Source of the DNA: Prochilodus magdalenae
Lineage: Eukaryota > Chordata > Actinopteri > Characiformes > Prochilodontidae
Length of the DNA: 64,000 nucleotides
Reading direction: 5' to 3'
Assembly: GCA_024036415.1 (NCBI GenBank)
Contig: JAMWET010003567.1
Location: forward strand, 124,001-188,000
The notes beneath the pieces were generated by a model, which did no database searches, was not told where the DNA came from, and saw only the letters and a list, made by a program, of their open reading frames with translations. This document shows positions 1 through 11,945 of the stretch, in pieces (the stretch's first letter is position 1; every line of letters begins with the position of its first letter). The position numbers and the translations under genes are program-made.

Positions 1-607
1 TTACTATTTATGTTTATTATGCCTATGATTATGATTCACAGAAGACTCTGAAGCAGGCTTCCAGCTCTATTAGTCAGAGTGTCCCAGGCCTGGCAGAACG
101 ACTTTATTATGGCGGTGAGGATGGTTTTCCTTTTTTCCTTTTTTTTTCTAGGGATGTTTCTCTCCCTTTACACAGCTACATGTGGTTAAGTATAACAGCG
201 ATGGAATCCAATGGTACGTAAGTGTGTTTGTGAGTAAAGAAACCTTCACTATTAAAAACAAAGGTGCCAAAAGGGTTCTTTGGATCAGTGCCATGGAAAA
301 CTCCTTTATGGTGCTGTGGAATTTGCTAACCCTTTTCATTTTGTAAAATTTGGACATACATGTTACTCGAAATATGTTCCGATCTTCCTTTAATTCAATA
401 AAATAGGTAAAGAGAAATTTACATTGAACAAACAACACAAACAGCTATACAGTTTTTCGTAATCTAGTAATCTAGTCGTTCCTAGCAAATGAAGGTGAGC
501 CTCTGCTTTCAGGAACTGGTGTAATCCCCTAGAATGATATCAACCAAACAGTTCCTATAACCTACCTAGATAGCAACGTTGTTCTGGCACACAATCCCCC
601 CTTTGAT
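1..607. other. 5' flank, no recognised feature
   Basis: AT-leaning single-copy-looking sequence upstream of slit3. A 96-codon frame on the minus strand (148-438) has no domain or splice context that I recognise. Nothing else is supported here. Confidence 0.5.
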
Positions 608-905
608 CCGGCCCGCTTGCCATGTGGGTTGATGGCACTTGGGAGAACCCTCCCCGGTTGCAAGATGTGGGCCACATATGCATCAGATTAGGGCATCACG
701 TCAGTCAAAAGTGGGTAACTCTGCTGTATCTGTGCCAGAGGTGGGCCAGTTCTGTTTTGGGGCAGGTGGACCAAATGTATGTTTTAAATTTGTGGGCCAC
801 ATTTCAGGGCAGATTGCCAGTGCCAACAGTGGGTCAGCAGTGCCATATCTTTGCCAGATGTGGCCCACATTCGTATGTCGTCTAGGTAGACTTGACCTGG
901 CCCAT
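608..905. repeat. Degenerate GTGGGCCA-motif repeat block
   Basis: The segment repeats variants of TGTGGGCCA and TGCCAGA at irregular spacing (around 666, 738, 792, 827 and 857; the last copy is inverted as TGTGGCCCACA). This looks like a decayed minisatellite-like teleost repeat. The two overlapping + strand frames across it (from 622 and 639) are by-products of the repetition and are not called as genes. Confidence 0.4.
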
Positions 906-1137
906 TTCTTATTTCAGAACTGCTTCAGCTGTACACAGATTCTGCATCAACATTTCATTTAGGTCTGGACTTTCTCTAAGACATTCCGAAATGGAATTTT
1001 TAGGGTCATTGTCTTACTACAGAAGACAGTAAGTTTGTAAACAGCCCTAAACCATGATACTGCCACCACCGTGTTTCAAAGTTGAGTTGAGATTCTTATT
1101 CTGGGCATCTCTTGTTAAAGACAAAGATGCATTTTTG

Positions 1138-1692
1138 CCTTAAACGGAACTTGGTGGGTAAATTTGACATTGTAAGACACACAGTGGTTTAAGTTTCTTA
1201 CTTGGGCATGCATGTAAGCCAGGAGGGGCCTCATCCCTGTATTGATTGACCCAACAACCACGACTGCAGACATTCAGCAGGTAGTGATGCATTGGCAGAC
1301 GGCTGCATGATGCAGGACTACATGCACACGGACTGTTATGTCGACTGCCTTTAACACTACGTCTACATCGCTGAAAATGGCATTGTGCCAGACTGTCACT
1401 CCAAATGGCAGTATGTCATCTTGGTGGAGGCGACCAACGTATCTATGTGTGGAGGCACCGTGGTCAGCGCCCGAGTTTGTTGTCCTGAAGGCCTGGTGTC
1501 ACTCCACCTCCACCCCCGCTACAAAATCTGCAGGAACTCTCTGAGAATATTCATGCTGCATGGGCTGGATTATCACAGGACACCATTAGGAACCTTTACA
1601 GCTCCATGCCAAGGCACTGGCATATTAGTAGCCTGATGCCACACACTACTGTGTAATGTGTAGGTCAATAAATGTTGCCCATATAAGTATTA
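1138..1692 (+). mobile_element. Tc1/mariner transposon remnant (family M, copy A)
   Basis: Truncated DNA transposon, sense orientation. It begins near the internal motif AACTTGGTGGGTAAATTTGACAT. It continues through a helix-turn-helix-like stretch (around 1290-1315, reading approximately IGRRLHDA). It ends with a decayed transposase C-terminus at about 1535-1636, where the pattern leucine-arginine, then an aspartate/tryptophan position, then a serine-methionine-proline motif is recognisable across several frames. Frames are broken by indels and stops, so it cannot be active. The same family recurs at 17556, 31534, 39207 and 58942. Terminal inverted repeats are missing from this copy. Confidence 0.6.
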
Positions 1693-2190
1693 CTGTTTGC
1701 AAGCCACCTTAACTTGTATTTGAGTCAGAGAGTGATTTTAGTCAGCCTAATTCTCGTGTCGATGTTCTAGCACGTTCTTTCTGGAGCCGCTTTTTCTTCA
1801 CCCCTGACAACGACCGAACAGAGACAACTAAATTGTTCAGGCTAAATGAAGACACACCTTTTATTGAGCACAGGAACTTTTTAAAGCTGCTCTATTGCCC
1901 AGTCGTGCCTGAGAGTATGGCACGGCTGTTCAGAGGTCAGACCTGGCTGCTGGATCTGACACATGTAGAGCAGCTCCCCTCTTGGCACGCTCATTCTCCA
2001 CACTGCGGCGCAGGTGGAGCCGGGCATTCCTCACTCCTGACGTGAACAAGTGAAGGGAATAAAAGGCCTCAGTAAAGCCAGCACATCAGCCTTATTGACA
2101 CCCTCTCTGGATTTATGAGGCCGCGGCCATGTGTGTGGGTTAGAGAAAGCGTGAAGCACATGGTTCGCAGCCTGGTCCCGCTCTTCTACC
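1693..2190. other. 5' flank, no recognised feature
   Basis: No repeat, conserved motif or credible coding frame was recognised between the mariner remnant and the GA/GATA satellite. Confidence 0.4.
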
Positions 2191-2260
2191 AGCAGTCTTT
2201 AAAGACAACAGGTTACTGTGGGGAAGAGTGGCTGGAGTTTCCACATGGAGTGATAGCTTC

Positions 2261-2308
<48 letters not shown>

Positions 2309-2319
2309 CAAATACTGGG

Positions 2320-2411
<92 letters not shown>

Positions 2412-2484
2412 GAATAGCAGTCTTTAAAGGCAACAGGTTACTGTGGGGAAGAGTGGCTGGAGCTTCCACATGGAGTGATAGCTT

Positions 2485-2557
<73 letters not shown>

Positions 2558-2562
2558 TAAAC

Positions 2563-2642
<80 letters not shown>

Positions 2643-2749
2643 GAATAGCAGTCTTTAAAGACAACAGGTTACTGTGGGGAAGAGTGGCTGGAGCTTCCAC
2701 ATGGAGTGATAGCTTCCAGAGAGAGAGAGAGAGAGAGAGAGAACTAAAC

Positions 2750-2821
<72 letters not shown>

Positions 2822-2822
2822 G
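2191..2822. repeat. Nested satellite: unique core + (GA)n + (GATA)n, three units
   Basis: A ~71-bp non-simple core beginning AGCAGTCTTTAAAG occurs at 2191, 2416 and 2647. Each copy is followed by a pure (GA)n run. The (GATA)n runs lie at about 2321-2411, 2562-2642 and 2750-2822. The higher-order periods are therefore 225 and 231 bp. The three cores are nearly identical, so the expansion is recent. Translations on either strand give only poly-Arg/Glu or Ser/Leu/Ile/Tyr strings. Confidence 0.9.
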
Positions 2823-2954
2823 GGGAACAAGATTTACGAAGAGAGAGGAAGGACTTCAGAAACAAATGAGAAAGACTGAAGCAGACAGACTGAAAGAAAA
2901 TAGACTTAAGGAGGAGAAGAAAAAGAACAACAGATGGAGAAAGGGATTAAGTGA

Positions 2955-3019
2955 TAGAGAGAGAGAGCGAGAGAGAGAGAGAGAGAGAGAGTGGGGGGGG
3001 GGGGGTGGGCGAGAGACAC

Positions 3020-3045
<26 letters not shown>
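2955..3045. repeat. Interrupted (GA)n microsatellite with a poly-G run
   Basis: Two GA runs flank a G-rich interruption at about 2992-3009 that contains a 13-base G stretch. Purine-only strand composition continues the theme of the adjacent satellite. Confidence 0.9.
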
Positions 3046-3050
<5 letters not shown>

Positions 3051-3838
3051 TCTGTTTGTCCTGAGCAGAGATAGTGTAAGTGAATTAGACTTAGACGGCT
3101 GATTCAGTGTGTCCAGCCTGAGAGCCGTGCTGCGGAGACACAGCTACTGTCTAATGAGGACATTTCCATCCACTCAGTCTCCTTCAGCCTGTGTTTCTGA
3201 AGACGGCAGAGCTCCTGAGCTGATTCAGCAGTCAGTTTCTTCCATTCCCCACACTGTATTACCTGTTGCCTTCATCACACTGAACGGCACTGATAGTGAG
3301 GACACTGAATCTCTCCGAGGACTAATAAGCCCTCCAGTTAGCTGGCAGTGTCTGGGACGTGGAAGTGAGTATCTCACTACCTCTTCATACTGGGCTTATC
3401 TTCGCGTCAGCTTTAAAATCACTTGTTTACCTTCTCACCAGACGGGGGCACTGCAACTGCAAAATGCAGCCCATTGGGGGAAATCAGTCAAAGGGGCAGA
3501 GGACTCGATCACTACAAGAGAACTTCGCCTTGAATCGCTGTTTAGAGTTTAAAACAAATAGAGGACTCCTCCGGTTTATCCCGACAGGAAGCATGCGGGC
3601 TGCTGATCACAGTACTGAGGCTCTCGTGTGAACAGAAGAAATGCTTATAATTGAGGATTATGAATTCATAAAAAGTCCTTCAGGCATATGAAGACCTCCA
3701 ACATTCCCCCCCTCCCTCGCACAGAATATTCTCATTTTCAAACTCCGGTTGAAACGGTCTTTCCTTCATTCAGATACCAACAGAGTTCCCATCCACATAA
3801 AAACATAGGCCTGTTACATCAGCACGCCTCCTCCAAAC
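3046..3838. other. Proximal 5' flank of slit3
   Basis: Mixed-composition sequence between the satellite and the GC-rich leader. The 147-codon open frame at 3109-3552 has no ATG start and no recognisable domain, so it is not called. I see no TATA box that can be placed with confidence. Confidence 0.4.
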
Positions 3839-4279
3839 AAGTAAACCCGCAGCCCCAGCGCGCTGATGCACTTTATTCACCGGGACATAAGCGCAGGGTT
3901 GAGTTCAGCACACTCAGCGCGTCACCTGCTCACTGCGCTCGAGTTCCTCAGTGAGGAAAAAGAGGGTGTATCCAGAAAAGTGCCCGTGTACAGGGAGCCG
4001 AGTACCCACTGCAACCACCTCGAACTTCTCAGCGCCTCGGAGAGCCCAAATCTGGGTGAATGACATCAGCAGTGCAGTGAGCCAGTAAGAGTGTGGCTCC
4101 GAGTTTGGGGGGCTGGAAACTCGCTGGAGAACTTCTCGCCCTGAAAGCCCCGCAAACGCGCCGCGCACAACTTTTGGACTCGTGTTGTTCTCTGCTGAAC
4201 TTTACAGACGAGGAGGATTGCTGAGCTTAGCAGAGGGATTCTGTGGAGAACGAGGCGGAGAGATCTACCAGGACGCGTG

Positions 4280-4325
4280 CTTACTTCTTCTTCTTCTCCT
4301 TCCACTTCTTCTTCTTCTTCTTTTC
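4280..4325. repeat. CTT trinucleotide repeat in the slit3 5' leader
   Basis: Interrupted (CTT)n/(TTC)n run within the presumed leader. Read through in either frame it would give poly-Leu or poly-Phe, but it lies upstream of the in-frame stop at 4656-4658, so it is not coding for Slit3. Confidence 0.8.
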
Positions 4326-4589
4326 GAGGAAACTTTTTTTAGACTCAGAAATAAAGACCGGGAATATCACGGAGAGCTCCTGTGAGAGAATTCCTATAGT
4401 GATGTGCACATGGACTTTTACGCACGCGCCCTTTTCGCTGCTCCGGTGCGGACGCGGCTGAGTGGAAGTTTAACTTTGGCTTTGGACGGGAGTTTCTGAA
4501 GTTCTGAGAGGCTACCTCCTCCAGCTGGACACTCAGACTCTGCGCGTGGCACCTATCTGGCTCGAGCGGAGGAAATATATTTATAATTT

Positions 4590-4630
4590 CACCTGTTAGG
4601 ATTTTTTCTCTTTCTCTTTTTTTTCCTCAG
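4590..4630 (+). other. Acceptor-like pyrimidine tract in the 5' leader
   Basis: About 28 nearly uninterrupted pyrimidines end in TTCCTCAG at 4623-4630, which resembles a strong 3' splice site 52 bp before the start codon. It may mark the end of an intron in the untranslated leader, or may simply be a pyrimidine-rich leader segment. No matching donor was assigned. Confidence 0.3.
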
Positions 4631-4682
4631 TCTTTTTTGCTTGTTTGTTGACTCGTGAGCCCGTTTACGTGTGGCTGATAGG

Positions 4683-4876
4683 ATGCGGGCGCGCGCGCAG
4701 CAGAAGCGCTGGCCGGCCGGTGGCGGAGTGCTCGCGCTGTTCTGCGCGCTGCTGCTAACCGTCGCCTCCGTTCGTGGCTGTCCGGCCAAATGCAGCTGCT
4801 CGGGATCGCACGTGGAGTGCCAGCAGCAGGGCTTCCGGGCAGTGCCGAGAGGAATCCCGAGGAACGCAGAGCGACT
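4683..4876 (+). CDS. slit3: slit3 coding exon 1 (signal peptide and LRR N-cap)
   Basis: First coding exon of Slit3, a large secreted leucine-rich-repeat/EGF/laminin-G ligand of Robo receptors that guides axons and shapes vessels and diaphragm or heart tissue (family knowledge). It encodes 64 residues plus two bases of codon 65. Residues 1 to about 32 form a signal peptide: basic start (MRARAQQKRW), hydrophobic core (VLALFCALLLTVA) and a small-residue end before Cys33. The LRR N-terminal cap follows, with Cys33, 37, 39 and 46 in the pattern CPAKCSCSGSHVEC, then the FRAVPRGIPRNAERL run typical of Slits. The ATG at 4683 has A at -3 and is the first ATG after an in-frame TGA at 4656. The exon ends at a perfect GTAAGT donor (4877). 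A GTG four codons upstream is open but is not a plausible eukaryotic start. Partial gene: the rest lies downstream. Confidence 0.93.
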
Positions 4877-7800
4877 GTAAGTATTACAGTATGGATTTGT
4901 ATTGATAGTGAGCGCGTGAGAAGCACTGGCTGGGGGCACGAGCTACCTGTGGGCATTTTTTTACCGACTTGCTGGACAGGCCAGTGGATGTACAACTGAT
5001 TAATATCATAACTGAGGTTATGGAGGTAATGCCCAGCAGTATGAGCAGTGGTCAGCTACATCACTGCAGCACTATGTGTGATATAACCTACAGCACTTGC
5101 TGAAGATGCTGCTGTAGGATTGGCATAGGTGCCGATTCAAACTGACAGCACCTCAGCTGTATTTCTACCATTCTGTCATTTTACTGATGCAAGAAGACAC
5201 ATCAGTACTGACATTTCAGAGACAGGTTGCGTGTTCCTTCGCTTTCTCTGACATTAGGAACGTGCTATTAAGCATGTATGCATTTCTCATTTTGCCTGTA
5301 CGGCTGCTCGTAGTATTCACTGAATGTTAAGTTCCTTGAGGCGTGCATGCATTCGAATTTCAGCCTGGGCTCAGACGCAGCATATCAGTTACTGCCTAAG
5401 TTTGAGTGACCGCGTTAACTGGTGTAAGGAATGGACGCATGCAGTCATTAGTATGATTAATGGAGCTGTAGGATGCTGTGTGTGTACCTTGGCACCTGGG
5501 CAGGGGAACGGCAAGCACGTTTAGGGGCACACGCTCTGGCAGCACACGGGACTTCTTTCTGTTTTTCTCACACAGCCGCAGGGTTTGGTGTGTGTTTGAG
5601 AAATGTTTGGTTTCGGGGTTAAAAATATTCTCCGCCACAGTGCCACCTACGCATGGACATGTAAGGCAGCCCATTACATGCCATATGTAACCGACCCAAG
5701 GGACATTGGCTTACCATATGGCTTAGATAGAACAACGGCGATCGGCTGTGGTGTGACAGCAAAAATGCACAGGCGTTGGCGTTGGAGGGTTACTCGACCC
5801 GGCTGACCTTTGGAACCCAGAGCTGGTCTTGAGGAAGAGTGTGCTTTTAGGTGAGCCCTAAAAATACGCTGTTTGTATGAAGTTGGTTTAATTATGCAAA
5901 TGGACCTGCCTAGAGGGAAACCTTACTGCTGGAAAGTAGATGTTCAGTGGAGATTTGGAGATTTCATGGTTCCTTAGAAGAAGTTGCAGCACTTCTGGTT
6001 CAGATAAAAGAAGTTTAATGGTTACTCACAGCATCAAAACTGAGGACGGCTGAGTTCCTGTCTGTAGCTCAGGTGCAGATAAACTTGAGGGTTAGTATCT
6101 TGGCAAATCTGCACAATGTGTGTGATCTCTACTAAAACTGGAGAGGAGATGTAAGATTACCATGCTCTTACCATCAGAAGAGCCATCTCTGCAGCAGGAG
6201 ACCTGAAAGTCACCTTTGTCTTTCCATCCGATCTCTTTGTCATCTAGGTGAGGTCTGTTTGGGAGTCCGCAAATAAGTTTGGGACCCTGTGCGCTTACTT
6301 TCCAGATTACTATTTCAGATTTACCCCACTGTGAAGAGTTGTAGCTGTAGTTGTAGAGGCAGAGTCTAAGCAGACGCCGTACGCTTATCCTCCCGTTTAC
6401 TATCTCAGACGTGGCCCTGTGTAAGGAGTCGTAGCTGGTAAAGAACAGTAAGTCTTGCTCGTTCTTAGCCAAGCCATTTCATCATTGACTGTGATGGCAG
6501 ATTAATGGTGCCAAATGGACTGCGGGATTAAGCAAGTTTGTCACAAGACCTGAGCCATAATTCCTTCAGCGAAGCATGTTTGCGGGACCGGTTATAGTTC
6601 AGGTGCTGCTGGCCCCTTGTCTCGGGGGTGCACTTAACACACTGCCACTGTTCTCATAACACCCCGGAGTGTTGATTTAAGTGTAATGAGCGCACCGCTG
6701 CCCCATGCAAGGCTGTGGTCCCTCCAGGCTGAAAACTCAAGTAGCCACAAAAACAATGAGCGAAGGAAGCTGTTTGGATTACAGACTCAGGATCGAATAT
6801 TACACTCTATACTGAGATTACAGACTCCGATCTCTTTGATTTGGAATTGGAATTGGTTGGAAATGTGAGCCATAATCAAATTCGTACATGACATATACCC
6901 TCCTAATATACCAACACTGGCTGTGAATTCTTCCCTTGCCTTGACAGCTTGTATGATTTTTTCACTGGTTCGTTGGTTCTCAGTCTTGAACACGCACATG
7001 CATACACACTCTGTCACTTTCTCACTCTCAGCTCCGGCTCGGGCACTCTGAAGCGTTCAACAGCGCCTGCTCTCCAGCAGAGTTTTCACAGTGGCCGGCC
7101 ACTCTTGCACTTCACACTTCAGGAACAATGTGGCACATTGTAGCTGGTGTAGCACGCTCTGTCTCCTGAAAGGAGAAAGAGAGAAGGAGAGAGAGACAGA
7201 GGAGGAAAGAATGGATACATTTCCCACCCCTCTGTCTGCCTCAATTAAGCAACATGGGAACATAGCATGGCAGGACCAGCATCCTTTCCTAAGCCCTATT
7301 TAGACTGGACTCGTTTGAGCAGAGGAGGTTAGGATGAGGTATCGGTGTAATTGCTCTGAATTACCATAGGTAGCCTGGATTGAAATGCAATAGCCCACAT
7401 GGAGCCACACTTAATAACAGTAACAACACGGAGCACAGAAATCACAGGCTTTGTTATTTCATTAGCACGAGGCTAATTCTAAATGGCCTGCTATTACTGA
7501 GGGAGCTCTAAACGGTCGGTTACAGAAGCCATTTGCTCTGACTTGTGGAAATTACACACATGGCTGGTATTGGTGGAATTGGTGGTATATAAAGATTCTT
7601 TAATAATAAGATTATTTTAAGATTAGTTAATTTATTTCTAGGCATTTTTAATTGTCATTTATTAATTTATTTAAGTTTTGTTCAATAGGTTTTTTATCTA
7701 TCTATTTATTTATTTATGTATTTAAATAATGATACACCTGATTAGATTACTTAAAATAGAAATATTACATACATTTCATACGTTCAAGACTAAAACGAAT

Positions 7801-8514
7801 CCAGTCCAAGCAGGGCCTTTAGAGGCATAGGACAGTACATGCCTTAAATGGGCACCTGTTTGCTAGCTGTCTCAGGTGTCTGGGCTGTTTCGGTTATGAG
7901 TAAGCACAGCGCCAGTCAGCGTGTGTGTTTGTTGTGTTGGGGTTTGAGCTCACAGTCAGTGGGTCTAGAGGTTGGTTTGCGGTTTCTGGTGCCCTGCTGA
8001 CCCTTATAAGCATAAGAGCAGCACATGTGAAATCTGGATGAATGTCTGTGGAGCTGGCTGCCAGGTGGCTGGCTGCTGGGCACAGACTTCAGGGAAACAT
8101 CAGCCACCCAAACCCTGTAAAAGTGCAAAAAGTAAAACTTTTACATGAATGGAAAACATTCAAGGTGCTTAGTTTTAGCCAGCACTTCAAAGCCCAGCGC
8201 TTGCAGAAATGGGCCATTTGCCTTCAGCTTAGGGCAAGTGGGGCGGTGAGTCCAAGTCTCTAACGTCCTAGATGTGGTCCCATCAAAAAAGTAAGGCCAC
8301 CGACATCTGTCTAGCCTCCAAGTGTGTGAGATGCTTTAAAGCAAGACCATACTTGGTCCTTTCAGGCTTGAAAGCTTTTGTCGCCTGAATCGAGGGTCCT
8401 TGTTTGTGTCTTTGGACCTGCACAGTTTAACCCTATAATGTGCTAACATTAACAGCGTATTCTGCTTATAGGCAAGTTCTATTCAGTGGTTTGGGGGGCA
8501 GGTGGGGGCAGGTG
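4877..8514. other. Intron 1, 5' part: no recognised feature
   Basis: A short purine-rich patch near 7170-7210 and an AT-rich stretch near 7580-7740 are present. No repeat family, RNA gene or conserved coding motif was recognised. Confidence 0.35.
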
Positions 8515-8645
8515 GGGGCTAGAGGTTAGGGAACCAGCCTTGTGACTGGAGGGTCACCTGTTTGGTTCCCTGAACTGACACGACATGACTGAAGTACCCT
8601 TAAGCAAGACACCTAACCCCCAAAAGCCCCAACTGGTCCCTAATT
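8515..8645 (+). mobile_element. tRNA-SINE-like fragment
   Basis: The segment reads like a worn fish SINE: a worn B-box-like GGTTCCCTGAAC near 8562-8573, then a middle section ending CTTAAGCAAGACACCTAACCCCC (8600-8622), a phrase common to several teleost tRNA-derived SINEs. The 5' head is poor and no LINE-like 3' tail was seen. It may also be a fragment of another repeat sharing that phrase. Confidence 0.4.
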
Positions 8646-11600
8646 ATTTCTTGCCTATTTAAAGAGTATTAGATATTAGATAGAATAGAGCTAAAAATTG
8701 ATTGAAAAGAAATTGATGAAGCGTTCAGATTGAATATTTTTCAATGTCCAGTGCTCCGTGCATTGGCTGTTTAACCGATAGTAACTCTTTCAAACCTTTG
8801 CTCTAATATTATTTCGGCTCTGGGCTTCGTACCCTCACGCTTGATATGTACCAGTGCCAATTCTGATACTGCAACAACCCTACTTCAGACCATGCCTGTT
8901 ATTGCCTCTCAGCTTGGGCTGTTTATTCCAATGGCACAAATCTAGATAAATCCGTGCATGTTTTATGCCTTTGTCACCATGATGTAAGCCGAATCCGGGG
9001 TCCCAAACACTGGGTTGTAGTTAGCAACCCGGTAAACAGAGGGATCAAGCCCAAATTCCTTATTAGTCAAATGGGACCGCTGCGCCTGTGGCATTTGTAT
9101 CCGGAAAGTAACCGTCCCTTCGGATCCAGGAGCCGGCCTTTTTGAGCTTTGATGAGATTTACATGAGCCACCCATTGAACCGGGAGCTGGCCTGGTTTTA
9201 AACAAGCCTCCCGCTGAATAAACAGAAGCTGTGGAGGTCTGGCGGAGCAGCCATTCTTAAATATGGTCAGGACGCTCTGGATTTATTTTGCTTCTGCTGT
9301 TCTCCCCTGCAATGACGTCCATAGAGGTATGCCGCTCCTGGCGGCTTTTATTGGTTCCTATTGGTGTCTCTTGGTTTTTGCACTTGGCTGCGTCGGTGCT
9401 CCGCGGGTGCCGTGTTATGGATGGGTCCTGTGTGGCCTGGCTGTCATGTTGATTTTAGCAGAGAAGCGTCGGAAATGCCCATGTCACCTCTCGGGCGCAC
9501 GCTCCCGCTGTAATTTAAGAAGTCATACACTGTGCGAGAGCAAACACTGAGCCGCCCGAGCTATCAGCTGCCAGTGCTTTGAAAATAAACGATCCTGAGA
9601 GCAAACAGACACAAAGGAAATATGAAATAATTCATTTTTGTCCGCTCTGCCTAACGTGAACTGAGCATCCTTCAGCCCGGGAATGCACCCAGACGGCGCG
9701 GTAATGAAAATATTTACTAAACAAAAGCCTCCCCGAGACAGACCCCACCAGCACTGCCCAGAAACAGAGAAGAGCAGCACGGCCTTTTACTGGCACCTTC
9801 ACTGTCTCTCTTTCCGTCTGCCAAAGGCTCTGATGACGTTGCTGCTTTTGTCTCTGGACTCAGTAATGCTCGGATCTGTCATAGCCGTGATTTAGAGGGA
9901 GCCCTGGACTCCAGCGTTTCTCAGAAATGCTGAGAGCACTCATCAATAACCGAAAGAGTTGGGTATTACTCAATGTTCAGATTGGGGTTGGATTCCAATT
10001 TCAGCAACTCACTCTAAGAAAGTTGCATTGGTTTGTACTTCATTAGGCAGCAGCAGGAGAAAAAGCGTAGAATGAATCCAGTCCCGTAACAAATCTATCC
10101 TGAAACAGCACTCAGCGGTGGTCCTGTGTAGTTCTTCCGGTGGGGTGGTGGGAGTCGTTCTTAGTATTTCATAGTATTTACATGCGACAATCACACATCG
10201 TTATTCTTAAAGGATCCTAGGCCGCTCAGATGTGTCATGTATGTCTAAAGTGTGACTGCTAAAGAGAGAAAGTACAAGAATGTCAATGGTGGTACATTCT
10301 TTGGCTTATTACCATGAAAAAATGCATTACTAGCATTGTGTGCATTTTGTGTTTTGCTTTTTTTGGATACGTCCTAAGACTCTGCGAGCCATCAAGGCAG
10401 GCCTTGTTAAGGCTGGCCGTCTCAGAGCCAAGATAAATACTTTTGAAATGACTTTTATAATTCATATTGACTTGGATCTTTACTATCAGCTGTTTTTAAT
10501 ACTTTAGATTAGTGTGAGAAATGCCCCGTGATTTTCAGGGGTCACACTGTTGGCTCGCTAACCCAGCACTGGCATTTCTAGTGCTAGCTTCAATGGCAAC
10601 TAAACATTTGGTTTAACATTTCTTCCTGTAATTTGGCACAGTGGTGCAAAGCACTGTTGGATCACAGCAAGATGGGCCCAGGACCCATATATATATATAT
10701 ATATAGTGAAGTTTTTCAGAGGTATCCAGGGCACAGTTACAGTTGACAGGCTATCAAGGATCTAATGTGCGAACCAAATTGCTTCAGCGCCTTCCTAAGG
10801 GAAAGACCTATTCTGTATCTGTAGTTCGTTAAGAACACAAAAGACAGCAGCTCACCAACTGTGGGTGAATTAGAAACAGTTGGATCATAGCACACCCAGT
10901 ATTGCTTTCTGGAACACAGCCTGTTGATACCTGAATAAGGTATTTCAATATAGTACAATTATAAATGCAATAGGTTTTAAATAAAAGCATTGGATCAGTA
11001 CTGGGCAATTTTGAAACATCCATGTCTTTATCAGAACAGAACATGTGAATCAGTCATGCCATCTCTACTTGGCATCTCTACCAGGTATTGTTTCTTCCTG
11101 AACCACAAAGTAACACTGAAATTTGAATATTATATTGCCTTTTTATTAAAAACGTCATATGTTCCCTTTGTACGTCTCTGTAAAAGAACAGAACAGACAG
11201 AATGGTGTTGGTCGGGTGATGCTTAACATCATAGTGCAAGGAAAACCAAAATTAGAATTGCCAGTGCAGGCACACAAGTGATCCTGTGTAGGACAGAATG
11301 GTTGGCAATGGACACTCCTTTTCACTCTGCACATGTCCAACCGGGATGTGTGGCGACCACATGGCAGTCAGCTCCTGGCTCAAAGGAGATGAAAGACAAG
11401 CAGGCCATCTTTTCTTCCTCTGACGCGTACATGGTAGGGCAACTAAGAACTCCATTTGATCTTGCACGAGTGCAAACGAAAGCTGAATGCCTTCCAGTAG
11501 ACTAACAGGGACTGTGATGCAGTGTGAGCTGGGAAATCTGCGGTAGGGACGGCACAGTAGGCCATGTTCCTCAGTGGAGCATACCAAAATATCTGATAAG

Positions 11601-11648
11601 AGTCATGTAATAACACAGCAGCATGCACCCTACTCGCCCCTTCAGCTC
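8646..11648. other. Intron 1: no recognised feature
   Basis: Mostly unique-looking sequence. A short (AT)n is at about 10689-10705. A stretch at 10620-10690 faintly resembles a SINE head but is too degraded to call. No coding evidence. Confidence 0.35.
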
Positions 11649-11945
11649 CTGCGTCCACTTTGTGATTGTTTTTTTAATGATCATCGGCGCTGTTATGCCT
11701 GGCGGAATTAGCCCAGTGAAGGGGATGTGGATTAATTGATGCAGTCATTCAGCAGGGCTGTAATAGACAGCCGAAATTACAGTGTCTGAGCTCTGACAAT
11801 TACAGCAGCCAACCCCTGTTTATCTAAATGCAAAGGCAGAACTGTTTCCCCAGCAGTTATGCTCACACTTGTAATTAATCGCTGGAGATGAGCAATTTAA
11901 TTTGCTTTCATTGATAATTTCACTACCTGTTCATTTTAGGATGAC
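11649..11945. promoter_or_regulatory. Candidate conserved noncoding/enhancer segment
   Basis: Low-repeat, balanced-composition stretch dense in homeodomain-type cores (TTAATGATCATC, ATTAATTGATGC, CAATTACAG, GTAATTAATCG, TTTAATTTGC, TTGATAATTT). This texture is common in deeply conserved developmental enhancers. Conservation itself cannot be seen here, so this is a candidate only. Confidence 0.22.

Larger units (their letters stand above)
3839..4682 (+). promoter_or_regulatory. Probable slit3 promoter and 5' untranslated region
   Basis: GC and CpG density rises clearly from about 3840 and stays high into coding exon 1 (for example GCGCGCTGATG, CGCCGCGCAC and CACGCACGCGCC), as expected of a CpG-type vertebrate promoter. 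The transcription start cannot be located by eye. The only TATA-like string, TATATTTATAA near 4576-4586, is close to the start codon. An in-frame TGA at 4656-4658 precedes the ATG at 4683, so this is untranslated leader. Several upstream ATGs exist (for example 4401), which could act as upstream ORFs if transcribed. Confidence 0.55.

Noticed and set aside
2140..2865. Ser/Leu/Ile/Tyr-rich minus-strand frames
   Set aside because: Translations of GA and GATA arrays.
3109..3552. 147-codon open frame upstream of slit3
   Set aside because: Begins without ATG (GTG) and lacks recognisable features; it lies in presumed flank.
4671..4682. Start of Slit3 at GTG four codons before the ATG
   Set aside because: A GTG start is not expected in this gene; the ATG at 4683 has A at -3 and gives a normal signal peptide.
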